Below are positions 42,224 through 50,447 of a stretch of 64,000 nt of DNA, piece by piece (position 1 is the stretch's first letter; each line of letters starts with the position of its first letter). The position numbers and the translations under genes were made by a program. Source of the DNA: Ilumatobacteraceae bacterium. GTDB lineage: Bacteria; Actinomycetota; Acidimicrobiia; Acidimicrobiales; Ilumatobacteraceae. The DNA is taken from positions 62,001 through 126,000 of the forward strand of contig JAOBWK010000042.1 in assembly GCA_025463305.1 (NCBI GenBank). The letters are read 5' to 3'. Under the pieces are notes generated by a model. It worked only from the letters and a program-made list of their open reading frames with translations, was not told the origin of the DNA and ran no database searches.

Positions 42224-42645
42224 GGGCCGACGTTCGCGACGCCCTGGACATCGACGACACCTCCACGCTCGCGGACCGCACCGTCGACATCACCACCATC
42301 GGCCGGCGGACCGGCGAGCCACGGCGGATCGAGATCGTGTTCTACCGCCTCGGCGATCATGTGTACCTCAGCGGCATCCCGGCCCCCGCCACCCGCCACT
42401 GGCTGTCGAACCTGGCCGCTGAGCCGCACTTCACGTTCCACCTCAAGCACGGCGTCGTCGCCGACCTCCCGGCGATTGCCACGGTCATCACCGATCCCGC
42501 CGAGCGACGTCGCATCCTCGCCGTGTTCGTCGATCAGTTCAACCACCGCAACGGACCGGACGGCCCATGGCCGCGCGCCGTGCTCGACGAGTGGGTCGGG
42601 CACAGCCCGCTGGCCGAGGTGACGTTCGTCGACACCGACGACTGA
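42220..42645 (+). CDS. deazaflavin (F420)-dependent nitroreductase-family protein
   Basis: 141-residue Ddn-like split-barrel protein. Motifs are TVDITTIGRRTGEPRRIEIVFYR (strand pair), HVYLSGIPAPATRHWLSNLAAEPHF, and a C-terminal FVDQFNHRNGPDG. The DITTIGRRTGEPR and RHWLSNL motifs are typical of F420H2-dependent quinone/nitro reductases of the Ddn family. ATG start overlaps the stop of a 16-residue upstream frame. Divergently transcribed from a TetR gene, which probably regulates it. A 13-bp duplication covers its stop codon. Confidence 0.85.
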   Translation: MRADVRDALDIDDTSTLADRTVDITTIGRRTGEPRRIEIVFYRLGDHVYLSGIPAPATRHWLSNLAAEPHFTFHLKHGVVADLPAIATVITDPAERRRILAVFVDQFNHRNGPDGPWPRAVLDEWVGHSPLAEVTFVDTDD

Positions 42646-42666
42646 ACGAGGCGACTGAACGAGGCG
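42641..42666 (+). repeat. 13-bp tandem duplication spanning a stop codon
   Basis: Two perfect copies of ACTGAACGAGGCG at the 3' end of the Ddn-like gene. The first copy contains the TGA stop, so the second copy provides another TGA in a shifted frame. Confidence 0.75.
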
Positions 42667-42679
42667 GCCGAGCGAGCCG

Positions 42680-43567
42680 TCAGATCGCGCGCAGCGCCTG
42701 CAGCGTCTCGTCGAGCAGCGCGATGTGATCGTCGACCGTCGCGCACGGTCGCAACGTCGCGCCCATCATCGCCGACGACATCGTGCTCACCGACAGGTGG
42801 CTGCCGCCGCTCGCCTTCCAACTGGACGCCTGCTGCAGCAGCGCGTCAGGGCCGCTGCCAGTGTGCACCTGCGCACACATCGGGAAGGCCGCCGCATCGC
42901 GACCCAGGGCTTCGAGCTTGGTGCGCAGCTTGCCGGCGAGGTGCTCGATCGCCGGTCCGGCCGCCCCGAAGAGGTGCCCATCACCGACGGCCGCCGCGCG
43001 CTGCAGGGCCGCATCGGCGTGGCCGCCGAACCAGATCGGGATCTGCCGGTCGGGCAGCGGGAACAGGCCGGCGCGATCGACGCGGTGGTACTTCCCGGCG
43101 AAGTCGACGACGCGCTCGCCCCACAGGGCGCGCAGCACCTCGATCTGCTCGTCGAGCCGGCGGGCCCGGTTGCGGTACTCCTCGTTCAGCGACTCGTACT
43201 CGACGAAGTTCCAGCCCGTGCCGACGCCGAGCACGAACCGCCCACCGGACAGCAGATCGATCTCCGCGGCCTGCTTGGCGACGAGCGCTGTCTGGCGTTG
43301 CGGCAGCACGAGCACGCCCGGCATCAGCTCGATCGTGTCGGTGACACCCGCGAGGTAGCCGAAGAACACCATCGGCTCACGGAACGGATCGTTCTCGGTG
43401 TACGGGCCGATCAGCTTCGGCTCGCGCCCCTCGTGCACCGCACCGAGGACGTGGTCGTAGGCGATGATCCGGTCGTAGCCGAGGTCCTGCGCAGCCTGGG
43501 CCCACGCCTTGACCGCTGCCGTGTCGTTGCCGATCTCGTTGGTGGGGAGCACCGCTGCGAGTTCCAT
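42680..43567 (-). CDS. LLM-class F420-dependent oxidoreductase (TIGR03619-type)
   Basis: 295-residue luciferase-like monooxygenase-fold enzyme. It has AWAQAAQDLGYDRIIAYDHVLG at the N-terminus, REPMVFFGYLAGVTDTIELMPGVLVLPQRQTALVAKQAAEIDLLSGGRFVLGVGTGWN in successive blocks, FPLPDRQIPIWFGGHADAALQRAA, and a short C-terminus. Typical of F420-dependent oxidoreductases in actinobacteria; substrate unknown. The upstream region on the minus strand contains no obvious Shine-Dalgarno. Divergent from the amidase gene, whose start is 45 bases away. Confidence 0.9.
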   Translation of the reverse strand: MELAAVLPTNEIGNDTAAVKAWAQAAQDLGYDRIIAYDHVLGAVHEGREPKLIGPYTENDPFREPMVFFGYLAGVTDTIELMPGVLVLPQRQTALVAKQAAEIDLLSGGRFVLGVGTGWNFVEYESLNEEYRNRARRLDEQIEVLRALWGERVVDFAGKYHRVDRAGLFPLPDRQIPIWFGGHADAALQRAAAVGDGHLFGAAGPAIEHLAGKLRTKLEALGRDAAAFPMCAQVHTGSGPDALLQQASSWKASGGSHLSVSTMSSAMMGATLRPCATVDDHIALLDETLQALRAI

Positions 43568-43599
43568 GGCGTCGATGCTCGCAGATCACGTCGTTCTGC

Positions 43600-43605
43600 C
43601 ACGAT
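43600..43605 (+). promoter_or_regulatory. putative -10 box CACGAT, start at 43612
   Basis: CACGAT ends six bases before the ATG at 43612 and argues for that start rather than the GTG two codons earlier. It is one of several C-initial variants of the box in this window. Confidence 0.4.
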
Positions 43606-43611
43606 GTGCGG

Positions 43612-44943
43612 ATGAGCGCACCCTCACTGATCGACATCGCCACCTCGGTTCGCGGCGGACACCGCACGGCACGGAGCATCGTCGAGGGAGCACTGGCGGA
43701 GATCGCCGCGCAGAACCCGACGGCGAACGCGTTCGTCGCGGTCGACGAGGCGCTGGCCCTCGCCGAGGCAGACGAGCTCGATCGCCGCATCGCTCATCGC
43801 GAGGACGTCGGTCCGCTCGCCGGCGTGCCGCTCGGCGTGAAGGACACCGAGGACGCCATCGGCCACCGCACAACGTACGGGTCGCGGCTGTGGGCCGACG
43901 CATCGATCGCGAGCCGCGACTCGGTGCTCGTCGCCCGCCTGCGCGCCGCCGGGTGCGTCGTCGTCGGCAAGACGAACACGCCGGAGCTGGCGGCGAAGGG
44001 CACCACCGACAACCCACTGTTCGGGATCACTCCCAACCCGATCGATCCCACCCGCACCGCGGGTGGATCATCCGGCGGCGCAGCGGCGGCGGTCGCCACG
44101 GGCATGGTGCCGCTCGCCACGGCGTCCGACGGCGGGGGCTCGATCCGGATCCCCGCTGCGGCGTGCGGCCTGCCGGGCTTCAAGCCGTCGCTCGGGCGGA
44201 TCCCCGACGGCGGCCCGATGCCGGTCGACTGGGGCGAGCTGACGAGCCGCGGTGTGCTGACCCGGACGATGGCCGAGTTGATCGCCGTGCTCGACGTGAT
44301 CGTCGGCGCCGATCCGACGGACCTCCGCTCGCTGCCGACGCCGACCGTGCCATGGTCGACAGCGCTGGCCGAGCAACCGCTGCCGGCACGCGTCGGTTGG
44401 AGCCCGACGCTCGGCTACGCGGAGATCGATCCGCAGATCGAGTCGGTGTGCCGCGCTGCGGTCGATCGCCTCGCGGCCGCCGGTGTGGAGGTCGTCGAGA
44501 TCCCCACCGTGTTCGCGTCGGACCCGGTCGGGCCGTGGATCACATTGGTGGCGAGCTACCTGCGCCGCTCGATCGGCGACCGGGATCGCGACGCGATGGA
44601 TCCCGACGTGCGCAACTACGTGAGCTTCGCCGACACGATCACGACCCAGCAGCTGATCGAGGCCGAGGACGCCTGCCACCTCCTCAACCTCGACCTCATC
44701 GCGGCGTTCGCGTCGTGCGACCTGCTGCTCACGCCGACGCTCGCGCTCGATCCCGCGCTGCTCGGCGAGGACGACTCGGGCTTCGTGCGCGCCACCTACC
44801 CGTTCAACCTCACCCGTTCACCCGTCGGCACGATCCCCGTCGGCACCAGCGCTGCCGACATGCCGATCAGCCTCCAGATCGCCGGTCCGCAGCACGCCGA
44901 CCTCGCCGTCCTCCAGCTGATGCAGCACCTCGAGACGACCTGA
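43612..44943 (+). CDS. amidase-signature family hydrolase
   Basis: 443-residue amidase. The complete Ser-cisSer-Lys triad is visible: Lys in GVPLGVKDTEDA (~75), cis-Ser in GGSSGGAAAAVATG, and the nucleophile Ser in SDGGGSIRIPAA. The C-terminal block GTIPVG and PISLQIAGPQHADLAVL is also typical. Hydrolyses an amide or ester to acid; substrate specificity cannot be read, and it does not belong to a gatCAB cluster here. The ATG at 43612 follows CACGAT by six bases. It converges on the agmatine deiminase gene, with a weak GCGACG/CGTCGC hairpin between them. Confidence 0.92.
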   Translation: MSAPSLIDIATSVRGGHRTARSIVEGALAEIAAQNPTANAFVAVDEALALAEADELDRRIAHREDVGPLAGVPLGVKDTEDAIGHRTTYGSRLWADASIASRDSVLVARLRAAGCVVVGKTNTPELAAKGTTDNPLFGITPNPIDPTRTAGGSSGGAAAAVATGMVPLATASDGGGSIRIPAAACGLPGFKPSLGRIPDGGPMPVDWGELTSRGVLTRTMAELIAVLDVIVGADPTDLRSLPTPTVPWSTALAEQPLPARVGWSPTLGYAEIDPQIESVCRAAVDRLAAAGVEVVEIPTVFASDPVGPWITLVASYLRRSIGDRDRDAMDPDVRNYVSFADTITTQQLIEAEDACHLLNLDLIAAFASCDLLLTPTLALDPALLGEDDSGFVRATYPFNLTRSPVGTIPVGTSAADMPISLQIAGPQHADLAVLQLMQHLETT

Positions 44944-44967
44944 CGCGCGACGGCAGTCGTCGTCGCT

Positions 44968-45980
44968 TCAGATCGCGGGGACCTGCTGGGTGATGCAGTG
45001 GATGCCGCCGCCGCCGTAGGCGAGGATCGGGCCGACGTCGAGGCCGATCACCTCGCGGCCGGGGAACTGCTCGCCGATGATCGCGAGCATGTCCGCGTCG
45101 GCCTCGTGGTTCGCCGTGGGCACGAGCACGAAGCCGTTGCCGACGTAGAAGTTCCCGTATGGCACCGGGCAGCGCTGGCCGCCGATCTCGACGAACGGCA
45201 GCACGGGGATCTCGACGACCTCGAGCATCCGCCCGGCGGCGTCGGACGAGCCACGCGCCCAACGCTGGTTGACGCCCATCCGCAGCCAGTCGGGCTCCGA
45301 CGGATCGTCACAGCCCTGCATCACCACGACGCCCGGGCGGGCGTAGACCGCGACGTTGTCGACGTGGCCGTCGGTGTCGTCGTCGTCGGCCAGCCCGTAC
45401 GGCAGCCAGATGACGGTGGTGATGCCGAGCTCGTCGCCGAGCCGCTCCTCGATGTCGAACTTCGTCAAACCGGGGTTGCGGTTCGGGTTCATGAGGCACT
45501 GGATCGTGGTGATGAGCGTGCCTTCGCCGTCGACGGTGAGCGATCCGCCCTCGAGCACCATCGGGATCCGCTTGCTGTGGTGACCGGCGTGCTCGGCCCA
45601 GCGCGCGGCGACCTGATCGTCCTGGTCCCACGGGCCGTACTTGCGACCCCACGAGTTGAACGTCCAGTCGGTGGCGACCCGCTGGTCGCCCCCGCTGCCG
45701 CTGGTGTCGGTGACGTAGATCGGTCCGCTGTCGCGGAACCACGAGTCGTCGATCGGGATCTCGACGATCTCCACCCGGCCACCGCACAGCTCGGCGGCGC
45801 GCGCTGCGGCCGGACCCGGCTGCACGATCATCGACACCGGCTCGTACTCGGCGATGACCCGGGCGACCTGCGCGTGGGCATCCTCCGCCATCGGCATCAT
45901 CTCGCCGTAGAGCGCCTCGCGCGCCGGCCAGCAGAGCACCGTGCGCTCGTGTGGGCCGAACTCCGCCGGCATCCGCAGCG

Positions 45981-45984
<4 letters not shown>
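44968..45984 (-). CDS. aguA: agmatine deiminase
   Basis: 338-residue enzyme of the porphyromonas-type peptidylarginine-deiminase family. It converts agmatine to N-carbamoylputrescine. Motifs are MPAEFGPHERTVLCWPA at the start, DDSWFRDSGPIYV, TFNSWGRKYGPWDQDD, MVLEGGSLTVDGEG, the His in DTDGHVDNVA and the catalytic Cys in YGGGGIHCITQQ at the C-terminus. All active-site blocks are intact. The start overlaps the stop of the upstream N-carbamoylputrescine amidase gene (ATGA), making a two-gene arginine-to-putrescine operon. Arginine decarboxylase was not found in the window. Confidence 0.93.
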
Positions 45985-46856
<872 letters not shown>

Positions 46857-46905
46857 GTCGCCACACTACGGGGCGCCGCTCGTTCGCCGAGCGGCTTCGC
46901 GGCCC

Positions 46906-48261
46906 TCAGTCGTTGGGTGGCACGCTGCGGTCACTGACCCAGTTGCCGTGGAAGCCGAACGGGATCCGCTGCGGCAGTGGCACCCTCGCCACGGCCGGGC
47001 GGGTGAGGTCCTGGGCGTCGAGGACGACCAGCTCGGCCGTGCCGGCCGGGACGTCGTGGACGAAGGTCATCAACCAGCCGTCGTCCTCGGCGGTGCCGCC
47101 CTCGCGTGCGATGAACACCGGTTCGCCGGCGGCCCGGCCGGCGCCGTGGTCGAACGTCCACTTCTCGCCGGTCTCCAGATCGTGCTTGATCGTCGGCCAC
47201 TCGGTGTCAGGGCCCGACGCGCCGGTCGTGTAGCCGAACCGGTACGGCTTGGCGGTGAGCCGGCCGCGGTGGCGCGGGAACTCCTGCGGCGTCGCGTCGA
47301 TGACCGTGGTGCTCGCGGTGCGCGCGACCGGGTTGATCACCCAGCGCTCGAGCCGGGCGAGGTTCTCCTGGAACGGGCCGTTGCGGTGCACGTCGAACAT
47401 CGAGTCGTAGACGCAGAGATCGATGACGACGCTGCCGTCGGCCGCGTCGTAGGCGTTCATCGGATGGAACGCGTAGCACTCCGGCACGTCGACCCAGACG
47501 ATGTCGGCGGCCTCGCCCTCGCGGGGCAGCAGACCGACGCGACTGCCGGTGCCGCGCTGCCAGCTGAACGGGAACCGGCCGGCGAACGCGAGGTCGAGAT
47601 CGAGCCGGCAGGGGAAGTCGTAGACCACCGCGTAGCGCTCGGTCAGCGACATGTCGTGCAGCATCGTCGGCGCGTCGAGCGGGATGTCGACGGCGCGGCG
47701 CACCTTGCCGTCGGCGGCCACCACGACGTACTGCACGTGGTCCATCCACTCCGGCAGCGAGTAGACCATCGCGTGCATCTCGCCGGTGTCGGCGTCGACC
47801 TTCGGGTGCGCCGTGAACCCGCCGGGCAGCGTGCCGAAGAAGTCGTTGCGGCCGACCGTCTCCAGCTCGTATGTCAGCTCCACCGGCGGCGCACCGGCCT
47901 CGACCATCGCCCACGTCGTGCCGGCGAAGCCGCCGACGTTCGTGTTCGGGCCGTTGCTGCCGTCGTTCCAGTTGCGGCCGGGGATGTCGGGCTGTCCCCG
48001 ATGCTCGCTCAGGCTTCGACTGCCGACGTAGCGGTTGCGGTACCACGCAGCTCGGCCACCATCGAGGCGCACACCGTGCACCATGCCGGCGCCCATGAAC
48101 CAGTGGTGCGTCTCGGGCGTGTCGACCTGCCACGGGTTCGGCCCGTTGCGCAGGTACCGGCCGGTGAGCTGCTCGGGGAGCTGGCCGATGACCGGCAGAT
48201 CGAACGCGGTCACCTCGTCGGCCACCGGTGCGTAGTTGCCCTCGAGATACATGTTGGTCAT
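46906..48261 (-). CDS. carotenoid oxygenase (CCD/lignostilbene dioxygenase family)
   Basis: 451-residue seven-bladed propeller dioxygenase that cleaves a C=C bond of an apocarotenoid or stilbene. The four Fe(II)-binding His are placed in TAHPKVDADTGEMH, TMLHDMSLTERY, YAFHPMNAYD and PFGFHGNW. The N-terminal YLRNGPNPW and HWFMGAGMVHG are typical. The ATG at 48261 has an AAGGGGG Shine-Dalgarno; earlier in-frame codons lie in the operator region. Divergent from a TetR gene with two identical palindromes between them, so the enzyme is probably induced by a ligand of that repressor. Confidence 0.93.
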   Translation of the reverse strand: MTNMYLEGNYAPVADEVTAFDLPVIGQLPEQLTGRYLRNGPNPWQVDTPETHHWFMGAGMVHGVRLDGGRAAWYRNRYVGSRSLSEHRGQPDIPGRNWNDGSNGPNTNVGGFAGTTWAMVEAGAPPVELTYELETVGRNDFFGTLPGGFTAHPKVDADTGEMHAMVYSLPEWMDHVQYVVVAADGKVRRAVDIPLDAPTMLHDMSLTERYAVVYDFPCRLDLDLAFAGRFPFSWQRGTGSRVGLLPREGEAADIVWVDVPECYAFHPMNAYDAADGSVVIDLCVYDSMFDVHRNGPFQENLARLERWVINPVARTASTTVIDATPQEFPRHRGRLTAKPYRFGYTTGASGPDTEWPTIKHDLETGEKWTFDHGAGRAAGEPVFIAREGGTAEDDGWLMTFVHDVPAGTAELVVLDAQDLTRPAVARVPLPQRIPFGFHGNWVSDRSVPPND

Positions 48262-48296
48262 CACGACCCCCTTCGGTTCGACATCGATCACGACAC

Positions 48297-48333
48297 GTAA
48301 CATTGTTACGCCGTGCATCCGTAACATTGTTAC
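48297..48333. promoter_or_regulatory. twin operators GTAACATTGTTAC
   Basis: Two identical 13-bp perfect palindromes (48297-48309 and 48321-48333), 24 bp centre to centre, lie between the carotenoid oxygenase and TetR genes. The second covers the position expected for the -35 element of the TetR gene, 17 bases before TATTGT. Strong candidate binding sites for that TetR protein, controlling both genes. Confidence 0.75.
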
Positions 48334-48343
48334 ACCGCACCGA

Positions 48344-48349
48344 TATTGT
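48344..48349 (+). promoter_or_regulatory. putative -10 box TATTGT for the TetR gene
   Basis: TATTGT ends nine bases before the ATG at 48359 and lies 17 bases after GTAACA, the left arm of the second operator, which may act as the -35 element. Confidence 0.5.
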
Positions 48350-48358
48350 CAAGGGCCG

Positions 48359-49021
48359 ATGTCCGCGACCCCCGAGCACGCCCCCGAACCAGCGCCTTCG
48401 GTGCGCGACGGGATCCTCGCTGCCGCCATCGAGATCCTGCACGCGCACGGTGCCGGGGGTCTGACGGTGCGCTCGGTCGCCACGGCAGCGGGCTGCTCGA
48501 CGACCGGCGTCTACACCTGGTTCGGCGGCAAGAACGGCCTCGTCGAGGCGATCTTCGTCGACGGCTTCGAGCGCTTCGGGGCAGCGTTGCGGCACGCCCG
48601 ATCGACGTCGAAGGACATCGCGGTCGACGGGATGGCGAACGCGTATCGCGAATGGGCGATCGCCAACCCGACCCACTACATGGTGATGTTCGGGCGGGCG
48701 GTGCCCGACTTCCGGCCGAGCCCTGATGCGCTCACCACGGCGCTCGGCACGTTCGTCCAACTGGTCGACGCCACGTCGGCGGCGATGCACCGACTGGGCG
48801 TGCCGGGCGATGCCAACGAGATCGCCCATCACCTCTGGGCCGGCATGCACGGCTACGTGTCGCTGGAGGTCGCGGACATGGACATCACCGACGATGCTGC
48901 CGTCCGCCAGCGGCGCTTCGACGACGGTGTCCGTCACCTCGTCAGCAGTTGGTTGCCCCCGTCACCAGGTCGGGGTGGTGGATCGCCGCGACGTCGGGGT
49001 GCGAGCGCACCCGGAACTTGA
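48359..49021 (+). CDS. TetR-family regulator of the carotenoid oxygenase gene
   Basis: 220-residue TetR protein. HTH (~18-62): VRDGILAAAIEILHAHGAGGLTVRSVATAAGCSTTGVYTWFGGKNGLVEAIF in consecutive blocks. The C-terminal domain has NPTHYMVMFGRAVPDF and HHLWAGMHGYVSLEV, resembling TetR_C_13-type (WHG-like) domains. The ATG at 48359 puts the HTH near the N-terminus and fits the -10 box at 48344. The last ~25 residues (Gly/Arg/Pro-rich) are encoded by sequence antisense to the next gene, an 80-bp overlap, and look like a read-on extension. Probable repressor acting on the two palindromes upstream. Confidence 0.9.
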   Translation: MSATPEHAPEPAPSVRDGILAAAIEILHAHGAGGLTVRSVATAAGCSTTGVYTWFGGKNGLVEAIFVDGFERFGAALRHARSTSKDIAVDGMANAYREWAIANPTHYMVMFGRAVPDFRPSPDALTTALGTFVQLVDATSAAMHRLGVPGDANEIAHHLWAGMHGYVSLEVADMDITDDAAVRQRRFDDGVRHLVSSWLPPSPGRGGGSPRRRGASAPGT

Positions 49022-49961
49022 GCCAGTTGTCGCCGTAGGTCGACAGCACCGGATCATCCGGGTTGGCGTTCTGCCCGCCGGGCGCGAGCGCAGCGAGGCG
49101 CGCCGGGAGCTCGACCGGCGCGAGCGTCGCCTCCATCGCCGGGTTGAAGAAGTACGCGATCGAGATCCGCTGCGCACCGCGCGGGCTGAGGACGCGGTGC
49201 TTGGTCGCTCGCAGGTACCCGTCGGTGGCGAGCTGCAACATCTCGCCGAGGTTGAGGATGTACGCGCCGGGGATCCGCGGCGCATCGACGAACGTGTCGC
49301 CGCGCAGCACCTGCAGCCCGCCGACGGAGTCCTGCATGATGAACGTCAGCAATCCGCTGTCGTGGTGGGCGCCGACGCCCTGGGATGGATCCGATGACGG
49401 TGCGGCCGGATAGCGGATGATCTTGACGAGCACCTCGGGATCGTCGGCGACGACGGGATCGAACCGGTCCGCCGGTTGGCCCAGACCGACGGCGAGCGCG
49501 CGCAGGACGGCCCGTCCGACGCGCTCCATCTGCACCATCCAGGCTGACACGTCGGGCTGCATCTCCGGCACCGCCGGCGGCCATTGGTTCGGTCCGCGGA
49601 GGCGCATCCAGCGCGGCGCGTCGTCGGCCACGGCCGGCTCGGGACGCTCGGGTCCGATGTCGATCTGGTCGCGCCGATCGGACACGCCGTTGGTGTGCTC
49701 GTGGCCCAGCCGGGTGTAACCGCGGAAGTGCGGTGAGCGGGTGTTGACGATCTCCAGGCGATCCGGCTCGGGCAGCGCGAAGAAGCGAGTCGCAGCGGCG
49801 AACACCCGGTCCTCGACCTCCGGGTCGACGCCGTGGCCGACGATGTAGACGAACCCGACCTCGTGGCAGGCGACGGTGAGCGCCTCGATGAACGCCGCCG
49901 CAGACGCGCTGCCCGGATCGTCGAGGAACGAGGACATGTCCAGCAACGGGAGCGATGTCAT
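48942..49961 (-). CDS. 2-oxoglutarate/Fe(II) oxygenase, isopenicillin N synthase family
   Basis: 339-residue non-heme iron oxygenase, the second of its kind in the window. DIOX_N begins with LPLLDMSSFLDD and GFVYIVGHGV; RFFALPEPDRLEI and RGYTRLGHE follow. Iron ligands lie in VGAHHDSGLLTF and ATKHRVLSP, with the 2-oxoglutarate Arg in RISIAYFFNP. NLGEMLQLATDGYLRA is conserved. The start at 49961 has GGGGGG immediately upstream, which is very close to the ATG; no clean -10 box. The 3' end overlaps the convergent TetR gene by 80 bases. Substrate unknown. Confidence 0.9.
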   Translation of the reverse strand: MTSLPLLDMSSFLDDPGSASAAAFIEALTVACHEVGFVYIVGHGVDPEVEDRVFAAATRFFALPEPDRLEIVNTRSPHFRGYTRLGHEHTNGVSDRRDQIDIGPERPEPAVADDAPRWMRLRGPNQWPPAVPEMQPDVSAWMVQMERVGRAVLRALAVGLGQPADRFDPVVADDPEVLVKIIRYPAAPSSDPSQGVGAHHDSGLLTFIMQDSVGGLQVLRGDTFVDAPRIPGAYILNLGEMLQLATDGYLRATKHRVLSPRGAQRISIAYFFNPAMEATLAPVELPARLAALAPGGQNANPDDPVLSTYGDNWLKFRVRSHPDVAAIHHPDLVTGATNC

Positions 49962-49979
49962 CCCCCCATTCAACCGCAG

Positions 49980-49985
49980 TACCCT
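49980..49985 (+). promoter_or_regulatory. putative -10 box TACCCT, leaderless start at 49992
   Basis: TACCCT ends six bases before the ATG of the SHOCT-type gene. Confidence 0.5.
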
Positions 49986-49991
49986 GCCGGC

Positions 49992-50375
49992 ATGAGGATT
50001 CTCGCGGCTCACGTCATCGCTGACTTCGGCCCCGGACGCGGGCGGCGAGGGCACATCGGTGGGCACCCGTTCCTGCTCGGCCTCGGCGTGCTCGCGCTCG
50101 CCGGTGTCGTCGTGCTGATCGTCTACCTGGCGCGCGACACCCGACGCCACGGAGCGCCTGTCGTCGCCACTCCGACGCCCGGTGCCGGCCCCTGGAACAC
50201 GGGTCCTGCGGCACCGTCCGCGGCGTCGTCGGCCGAGATCATCCTGTCCGAGCGGTTCGCCCGCGGCGAGGTCTCGGTCGAGGACTTCGTCACCGCCCGC
50301 GCGGCCCTGCGCGGCGAGTGGGTCCCGCCCCGCGAGCCCGTCACCACCCCGGCCGCGCCGCCCACCGACGCCTGA
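49992..50375 (+). CDS. small membrane protein with SHOCT domain
   Basis: 127-residue protein. N-terminal ~30 residues are polar/basic, followed by one membrane helix (~30-47, LLGLGVLALAGVVVLIVYLA), a Pro/Ala-rich linker, and a C-terminal SHOCT-like motif (ILSERFARGEVSVEDFVTARAAL, ~83-106 with the usual RFARGEI pattern). A Pro-rich tail ends the protein. SHOCT domains are short oligomerisation modules; function unknown. Start set by TACCCT six bases upstream. Confidence 0.75.
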   Translation: MRILAAHVIADFGPGRGRRGHIGGHPFLLGLGVLALAGVVVLIVYLARDTRRHGAPVVATPTPGAGPWNTGPAAPSAASSAEIILSERFARGEVSVEDFVTARAALRGEWVPPREPVTTPAAPPTDA

Positions 50376-50447
50376 CGCACCGCCCACGTCGAACTCGCAG
50401 CATCGTCCCCGTCAGTGCGGGGTTTGGGTGTGCCGGCGTCGGAGCCC

